Below are positions 6,385-10,865 of a stretch of DNA of 10,865 bases, piece by piece (position 1 is the stretch's first letter; each line of letters begins with the position of its first letter). The DNA is from Pseudomonadota bacterium (GTDB lineage Bacteria; Pseudomonadota; Alphaproteobacteria; Sphingomonadales; Sphingomonadaceae), in contig CAUJJQ010000064.1 in the NCBI GenBank assembly GCA_963205285.1, forward strand, positions 1 through 10,865. Direction: 5' to 3'. Below the pieces are notes generated by a model, which worked only from the letters and a program-made list of their open reading frames with translations, made no database searches and had not been told where the DNA came from. Made by a program: the position numbers and the translations under genes.

Positions 6385-7293
6385 ATGTCCGAAAATATTA
6401 CCGGCCCCGCCCCCACCATCGAAGGCCGCGTCGAACAATTATTGCAATTGCTCGATGTGCGGCAGGCCGCGCCATTGACCTATATCGGCGCGCGTCAGCC
6501 GGGCGGAAAGGGTCGCGTCTTTGGCGGACAGGTTATTGCGCAGGGGCTGATGGCCGCTTTGCGCGAAGTGGAGCGCGACCGGCTGCTCCATTCGATGCAT
6601 TGCTATTTCATGCGCGCGGGCGACGAACGCGAAGAGATTCGCTATGAAGTCCACCGCGATTTCGACGGTGGCAGCTTTTCGACCCGGCGGATCGTCGCCA
6701 TCCAGTCCGACCGCCCGATATTGACGATGACCGCATCCTTCCACCGGCTGGAGGCAGGATTTGACCACAGCGAGCCCATGCCCAACGTCCCCGAACCCGA
6801 AGCGCTGCTGGGCGAAGGTGAATTGATAGAGGCGGAAACCGACCCCGAAACCGCGGCGCTTTTGTCGCGTTTCCGCCTGATGCGGCCGATTGAAATCCGC
6901 CCGGTCGAACGCCGGTCGCTGATCAACCCCAGTCCGCGCCCCGCCATCAGCCATTGCTGGGTGAAATTGGGTGCGCCGATTGGCGATGATATGGCGCTAC
7001 ACCGCGCCATCCTTGCCTATGCCAGCGACATGATGCTGCTGTCGACCTGCACCCTGCCGCACGGGGTCAACTGGCGCACGCCGGGGATGATGAGTGCCAG
7101 CCTCGACCATGCGGTGTGGTTTCATGCCGATGCGCGGGTCGATGACTGGCTTCTATATGCAATGGACAGCCCATGGGCCGGGCATGGGCGCGGCTTTAAC
7201 CGAGGGCGGTTTTTCACCCGCGATGGACAATTGGTGGCGAGCGTCGCGCAAGAAGGGCTGATCCGCCTGCGCCGCCCGCTCAACAAAGACTAG
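6385..7293 (+). CDS. tesB: Acyl-CoA thioesterase II (TesB family, double hotdog)
   Basis: This 302-residue protein has the usual TesB length and would hydrolyse acyl-CoA to free acid and CoA in the cytoplasm. The first hotdog covers about 10-125, with VFGGQVIAQGL (45-55) and HSMHCYFMRAGD (69-80). The second covers about 185-298. The E. coli TesB triad Asp204-Thr228-Gln278 maps with a constant +11 offset to D215, S239 and Q289. Ser replaces Thr, a conservative change. The start has AGG at 6376-6378, 6 bases before the ATG. It is the only plus-strand gene, divergent from the synthetase operon across 137 bases. Its TAG stop is interleaved with that of the convergent SDR. It may relieve CoA trapping when the neighbouring pathway backs up, or release an acid product. 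Confidence 0.93.
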   Translation: MSENITGPAPTIEGRVEQLLQLLDVRQAAPLTYIGARQPGGKGRVFGGQVIAQGLMAALREVERDRLLHSMHCYFMRAGDEREEIRYEVHRDFDGGSFSTRRIVAIQSDRPILTMTASFHRLEAGFDHSEPMPNVPEPEALLGEGELIEAETDPETAALLSRFRLMRPIEIRPVERRSLINPSPRPAISHCWVKLGAPIGDDMALHRAILAYASDMMLLSTCTLPHGVNWRTPGMMSASLDHAVWFHADARVDDWLLYAMDSPWAGHGRGFNRGRFFTRDGQLVASVAQEGLIRLRRPLNKD

Positions 7294-8057
7294 CCCGAAA
7301 TCGTCGAGCCTCCATCGACCACGATGGTCTGGCCGTTGATATAGCTGCCCGCCGGAGCGCCGAGCAGCAGGGCAGCCCCCGCAATCTCGTCTGGCATGCC
7401 GATCCGCCGCATCGGGTGCATAGCGTTGTATCGCGCTTCCACGTCCGGATTGTCCCACAGGGCCTTGGCAAAATCGGTACGGATAAGCCCCGGTGCGATG
7501 CAGTTGGTGCGGATGCCATATTGGCCATATTCAACCGCATAATTGCGCGCCAACTGCATGTCTGCGGCCTTGGACACGCAATAAGCGCCGATGGTCGTCG
7601 AACCCTTTAACCCGCCGATGGAGGAGATGATGATGATCGCCCCGTCGCGCTTTTCCATCATATCGGGCAGGCACAGCTGCGCCAACCAATGGTTGGACAA
7701 TATATTATTGTCGAGGATTTTGCGAAACGCCGCATCCTCCATATCGCCCATCGGCCCAAAATAGGGGTTGGACGCCGCATTGGCGACCAGCACGTCGATA
7801 CTGCCGAAATGGCGGCGCGCATCGGCCACCATCGCCGCGAGCCCATTCTTGTCCGAGATATTGGCGGCAAGCGCCAAGGCCCGCCCGCCATCACGCGCGT
7901 TTATTTCGGCGGCGACTGCTTCGCAGGCGTCCAGCTTGCGGCTGGCGATGACGACATTTGCGCCATGCGCGGCATAATGGATGGCAATTGCCCGCCCTAT
8001 GCCGCGCGAACCGCCGGTGATGATCGCGGTCTTGCCGCGCATGTCAAACAGAGACAT
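7290..8057 (-). CDS. Short-chain dehydrogenase/reductase (classical SDR)
   Basis: The protein has 255 residues, the standard classical SDR length. The cofactor loop is TGGSRGIG (14-21). NAAS (93-96) is the NNAG-equivalent motif. The catalytic set is N117 or N118, S146, Y159 and K163, with the Ser-to-Tyr interval of 13 and YxxxK both as expected. SRK at 39-41 after beta-2 suggests NADP(H) preference. The C-terminus GQTIVVDGG (242-250) is typical. It would interconvert an alcohol and a ketone, possibly a 3-hydroxyacyl-CoA or a cyclic alcohol, though the motifs do not fix the substrate. It starts 12 bases after the MDR stop, with a G7-containing ribosome site (8062-8068), so the two are co-transcribed. 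Its stop shares the CTAG palindrome with the convergent thioesterase. Confidence 0.93.
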   Translation of the reverse strand: MSLFDMRGKTAIITGGSRGIGRAIAIHYAAHGANVVIASRKLDACEAVAAEINARDGGRALALAANISDKNGLAAMVADARRHFGSIDVLVANAASNPYFGPMGDMEDAAFRKILDNNILSNHWLAQLCLPDMMEKRDGAIIIISSIGGLKGSTTIGAYCVSKAADMQLARNYAVEYGQYGIRTNCIAPGLIRTDFAKALWDNPDVEARYNAMHPMRRIGMPDEIAGAALLLGAPAGSYINGQTIVVDGGSTISG

Positions 8058-8069
8058 TCTACCCCCCCG

Positions 8070-9212
8070 TCAAGCACTTGGATTAAGCAGATATTTCTTG
8101 CCCGTCGCCTTAGCGGCAATCGCCTGCGCCACATCGGGCCGCACCATGTCGGCAAGGCGGATATCGGCGCTATAGTGGCTGGCGAAAATATCGTTGCGGT
8201 GCGCGATGACAAAGGCACGCATGTCGCCCACCTCCTGCGCCGTCAGCGACATCAGATAGGGGGTGAGCAGGAATCCCGAAATCCCCCATTGCAGGCCAAA
8301 GCTGCGTGAAAATGTCGTCGGCCCCATGTCGAGCGCGCCATATATATTGACCTGCTTGTGCACGTTGGTGCCATAGATGGAAAAGGGCGCACCCTTTTTG
8401 ACCTGTGCCGCCTCCATCGCGGTCAAAATCTGACCGGCGAGCGGGCCGCCGCCAATCGCATCAAAGGCAAGCGTCGCGCCAGTTTCGGCCAGCGCGTCGG
8501 TGAGTGCGGCCATGAAATCCGCCTGACTGCTGTCCACCACATGGGTTGCGCCAATGTCGTGCAGCAGGGCCGCCTGGTCGGCAGAGCGCACGATATTGAC
8601 CAGCGGCGCCCCCTCTGCCACGCAAAGCTTGACCAGCATCTGCCCCAGATTGGACGCTGCCGCCGTGTGGCAGATGGCCGTATATCCGCCGCGCCGCATC
8701 GTCCCCACCATCGCCATCGCGGTCAGGGGGTTGACGGTGAGCGATGCGCCCTCCCGCGCGGTCGACCCATTGGGCAGGGCTAAACAATCGACGGCCCGCG
8801 CGGTGCGGTGGCTGCGATACATCGCCCCACCAAAGGTCGCGACGATTTTACCGAGCAGCGCCTGCGCCTCATCCGACGCGCCCGCCGCGATGACGGTGCC
8901 CGCCCCCTCATTACCGACCGGCAATGCCTGCCCCAGCCGCCCGGTCACTGCGCGCGACAGAGCGGACGGCACATCGATGCGCAGACTGGGATGCGCTGCG
9001 CCCGCATCAACCCGCGCGCTCGCCATATCGGCAACGCCATAGAGCAGCCCCATGTCCGACGGGTTGACCGGTGCCGCCTCCACCCGGATCAAAACCTCAT
9101 CCGCTGCGAGCGGCGCAATATCGCGCGGCTCTATACTTACTATGATGCTGCCATCATCGCGCGCAGTGGAAAATAGCGCCTGTGCCGCGCCGGGCGTGTC
9201 GTTGCTTGCCAT
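8070..9212 (-). CDS. MDR-superfamily oxidoreductase (zinc-independent, quinone/enoyl reductase-like)
   Basis: The 380-residue protein has a GroES-like N-terminal fold: ADEVLIRVEAAPVNPSDMGLLYG (37-59) and PVGNEGAGTVIAAG (98-111). A nucleotide-binding half begins near 175. The Cys/His ligands of zinc alcohol dehydrogenases are absent, so it should work without metal, like quinone reductases or enoyl-CoA reductases. The dinucleotide loop reads HTAAASNLGQM (182-192) instead of the usual glycine-rich AxGGVG, which is unusual. Family assignment is firm, substrate unknown. The start at MASNDT (9210-9212) is supported by GAGGAGAGAGG a few bases upstream; the ATG 18 codons earlier has no such site and would overlap the shared promoter element. 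It is first in a two-gene operon with the SDR. Confidence 0.88.
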   Translation of the reverse strand: MASNDTPGAAQALFSTARDDGSIIVSIEPRDIAPLAADEVLIRVEAAPVNPSDMGLLYGVADMASARVDAGAAHPSLRIDVPSALSRAVTGRLGQALPVGNEGAGTVIAAGASDEAQALLGKIVATFGGAMYRSHRTARAVDCLALPNGSTAREGASLTVNPLTAMAMVGTMRRGGYTAICHTAAASNLGQMLVKLCVAEGAPLVNIVRSADQAALLHDIGATHVVDSSQADFMAALTDALAETGATLAFDAIGGGPLAGQILTAMEAAQVKKGAPFSIYGTNVHKQVNIYGALDMGPTTFSRSFGLQWGISGFLLTPYLMSLTAQEVGDMRAFVIAHRNDIFASHYSADIRLADMVRPDVAQAIAAKATGKKYLLNPSA

Positions 9213-9214
9213 AA

Positions 9215-9225
9215 CCTCTCTCCTC
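9215..9225 (-). promoter_or_regulatory. Ribosome binding site of the MDR oxidoreductase gene
   Basis: The minus strand reads GAGGAGAGAGG, then TT and ATG; the internal GGAG has about 7 bases to the start. It supports ATG 9210-9212 over the in-frame ATG at 9264-9266. Confidence 0.65.
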
Positions 9226-9234
9226 AATTTCCCA

Positions 9235-9286
9235 GCGATACCAGAGCGGGACGGTAGGCAAAGCAATTTTTTGAAAATTGGTATGG
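9235..9286 (-). promoter_or_regulatory. Shared upstream element, copy 2 (promoter/operator of the MDR-SDR operon)
   Basis: The minus strand shows CCATACC (9286-9280) overlapping a perfect palindrome CAATTTT-CAA-AAAATTG (9280-9264). TTGCT follows (9267-9263), then 19 bases and GGTATCGC (9242-9235). Copy 1 at 6279-6328 has the same blocks in the same order with spacing differing by one base in two places. TATCGC preceded by TG-G could be an extended -10 about 23 bases before the ATG. The palindrome is a good size for a TetR-type operator. The flanking ATACC/GGTAT half-sites are centred 42 bases apart. Confidence 0.5.
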
Positions 9287-9299
9287 AAACGGCGCCGGT

Positions 9300-10865
9300 T
9301 CAGGACGCGTGCAGCGCCGCGCGCAATTCGGCAATCAGCGCGCCGCTATGGCCGAGCCGCTCCGCCTCCTCCGTCAAAATCGCGTCGAGCGCGGCATCGC
9401 GCAGCTTTGCGATATGTTGGGGATCCATCGCACGGCCCCGCACGGCTGAACTAGCGATAATATCAAACAAGCGTTCAGCGGCGTGGAGCCGCCCCCACAG
9501 ATAATCATTTTCGCGGAACGCACGGCTGAAGAACGCGCCAAAGGCATTGAACTGTATCCCCTTCAATGTCGCCGTCGCGCCGCCCGAACGCAGCCGTGCA
9601 GCATCCTCCGGCGAAATACGGTCGATCTTGATCGGGTCAAATTCCCCATCCCCCTCCCCCTGTAACAGCGGCAGGGTCGCGGCGTCATAAAAGGGGAAAC
9701 CCAGATAGGCGGTAATCATCGCGCGGCGCGCCTCCACCGGCAGCGCATTGAACGCTTCGGCGAGCAAAATATCCGCTTCGGCATCCATTTCCGCCAGCGC
9801 GCGGTGCGCGGCCACTCGCGCCACCCAGTGCGCCGGATCGTGCAGCACGTCGCCCGCCGAACCATCGGGTGGCAGGTCAGCATAATGGTCCCGGCCATCG
9901 CGGTCGAGGTAGAGGCCGAGCACCCGATAAATGGCATCGCGCGCAGATTCGGCGGCATCCACCGGCACACTGCTGTCTGCACCCGCCACCGCATCGAGCC
10001 GCCGGGCGAGCAGGCGCATACGCCGCACCCGATAGCCAATGTCATGGTCACGGAAAAAGGCGACCATCGCCGGGTTCTCGCCACGCCCGGCGCGCATCTG
10101 ATCGACCCCGGCACCACGCACCCAGCCCCAGATTGCCGCGCGATAGGGCTGACGCTGCATCATGTCGTCCACCCCTGCCAAATCGGCGGCGAGGTTCGCC
10201 AAATCTTCCACCACCAGCGACAATTTCACATGACCATAGGCGGCAAATGCATATCCGCCCTCCCCCGACGCGCGGGCCTGCGCCTTGGCGCGCCATGCGG
10301 CAAGCCGCGCCGGCGTTGGCCGGTCGAGAAAAAAATTGCGCCCGACCGCTGCCGCCACCCGTTCGTCGACATCATTGCCCAGCGATTCCAATATGTGCCG
10401 CATCCGGCGGATACGCGCCGAGAGATTTCCAATCGCCTCCACATTGTCGCGGATCGGCTGTTCGCGCGGAATGTCGGACATGGCGCGCAATATAGTGCCG
10501 AAAAAGCCCGGCATGGCACCCGCGCCATCGCCGCCCTTTTTACCGTCACCAAAGCTGAATGCACGCCGCCCCGGCTTGGGGTCGATATAAACGAAGCGCC
10601 TGTCCACCTCGCGCCGGGCGGGGCGCTGGCGCAGCGCAGCAATCGCCGGTTTGAAGGGCGCGTTGGCAAGCACCGATCCATCGATCAACACACGTTCGTG
10701 CACCGAACAAATGTCGCCCTTGCACAATTGTGCCGCCAAAAATGCGTTGCGTTCCGGCCAGTCATGCGGCGGCTTTGTGCCGCGCGCTGCCAAGGCCCGG
10801 TCCATCTCTGCCGCCGAAAAGGGTGGGAAAGCTCCCGGAAAGCTCGCCGTCGCGCGTGCCGCAAA
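9300..10865 (-). CDS. Patatin-related protein, C-terminal part (N-terminus beyond window edge)
   Basis: The frame stays open to the right edge, so 521 C-terminal residues are visible and the start is missing. The first visible residues, ARATASFPGAFPP, are the end of the patatin core. VLIDGSVLANAPF (about 58-70 of the visible part) carries the Asp-Gly of the Ser-Asp catalytic dyad. The nucleophile motif GxSxG must lie outside the window. The remaining roughly 430 residues are a helical region rich in Arg/Ala/Asp, consistent with the large patatin-related family that has a DUF3376-like C-terminal extension (full proteins are about 700-800 residues). It probably acts as an acyl hydrolase or phospholipase on membrane lipids, releasing fatty acids. 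No signal peptide can be judged. It ends 87 bases before the MDR gene; no clear terminator separates them. Confidence 0.85.
   Translation of the reverse strand, partial: FAARATASFPGAFPPFSAAEMDRALAARGTKPPHDWPERNAFLAAQLCKGDICSVHERVLIDGSVLANAPFKPAIAALRQRPARREVDRRFVYIDPKPGRRAFSFGDGKKGGDGAGAMPGFFGTILRAMSDIPREQPIRDNVEAIGNLSARIRRMRHILESLGNDVDERVAAAVGRNFFLDRPTPARLAAWRAKAQARASGEGGYAFAAYGHVKLSLVVEDLANLAADLAGVDDMMQRQPYRAAIWGWVRGAGVDQMRAGRGENPAMVAFFRDHDIGYRVRRMRLLARRLDAVAGADSSVPVDAAESARDAIYRVLGLYLDRDGRDHYADLPPDGSAGDVLHDPAHWVARVAAHRALAEMDAEADILLAEAFNALPVEARRAMITAYLGFPFYDAATLPLLQGEGDGEFDPIKIDRISPEDAARLRSGGATATLKGIQFNAFGAFFSRAFRENDYLWGRLHAAERLFDIIASSAVRGRAMDPQHIAKLRDAALDAILTEEAERLGHSGALIAELRAALHAS

Noticed and set aside
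9213..9266. N-terminal extension of the MDR gene by eighteen codons
   Set aside because: It would place the shared promoter-like element and the strong ribosome site inside the coding region.
9264..9299. Intrinsic terminator after the patatin-related gene
   Set aside because: The CGGCGCCG palindrome is too short to form a looped stem, and the CAATTTT/AAAATTG repeat is AT-only without a following U-run. Regulatory use is more likely.
1..10865. Anti-phage system, toxin-antitoxin pair, mobile element or CRISPR
   Set aside because: No transposase, integrase, nuclease, small paired ORFs or regular repeats were found. The SPFH and patatin proteins can occur in defence contexts, but their neighbours here do not support that.

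Overview
The window looks like chromosomal DNA from an alphaproteobacterium, most likely a member of the Sphingomonadales. This is inferred from the high GC content, the strong GC bias at third codon positions (which opens long spurious frames opposite the real genes), the GTG/ATG starts with overlapping operon junctions, and the family mix. No species can be named from the sequence alone. Genes are packed tightly and no gap exceeds 140 bases. All genes but one are on the minus strand. I see no rRNA, tRNA, CRISPR array, insertion sequence or phage gene.

Region 1 (1-1978, minus) is a three-gene operon read right to left. It holds a YdjI-type SPFH/band-7 protein with a C-terminal SHOCT helix pair, a DUF4178-like protein with an N-terminal zinc ribbon, and the start of a second zinc-ribbon protein of the same kind, cut by the left edge. 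The second and third genes overlap by ATGA. This looks like a membrane-associated stress or scaffolding module whose biochemistry is poorly known. More of the operon probably lies beyond the left edge.

Region 2 (2095-6247, minus) is a second operon: acyl-CoA synthetase (AMP-forming ligase), then a double-length regulator made of two complete TetR units, then acyl-CoA dehydrogenase. The junctions overlap by 4 and 10 bases. Region 3 (6385-7293, plus) is a divergent TesB-type acyl-CoA thioesterase. Region 4 (7290-9212, minus) is a zinc-independent MDR oxidoreductase followed by a classical SDR. The SDR stop codon is interleaved with the thioesterase stop codon. Together, regions 2-4 read as an acyl-CoA activation, alpha-beta desaturation, alcohol/ketone redox and thioester release set. 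It probably serves catabolism of an unusual (branched, terpenoid-like or cyclic) carboxylic acid, but the substrate cannot be read from the sequence.

The most informative non-coding signal is a roughly 50-base element shared by the upstream regions of the ligase operon (6279-6328) and the MDR-SDR operon (9235-9286). Each copy has CCATACC, an AT-rich inverted repeat, TTGCT, an 18-19 base gap, then GGTAT. It suggests both operons, and perhaps the divergent thioesterase, are one regulon, with the tandem TetR protein as the obvious candidate regulator.

Region 5 (9300-10865, minus) is the C-terminal two thirds or so of a large patatin-related lipase-like protein whose N-terminus lies beyond the right edge.
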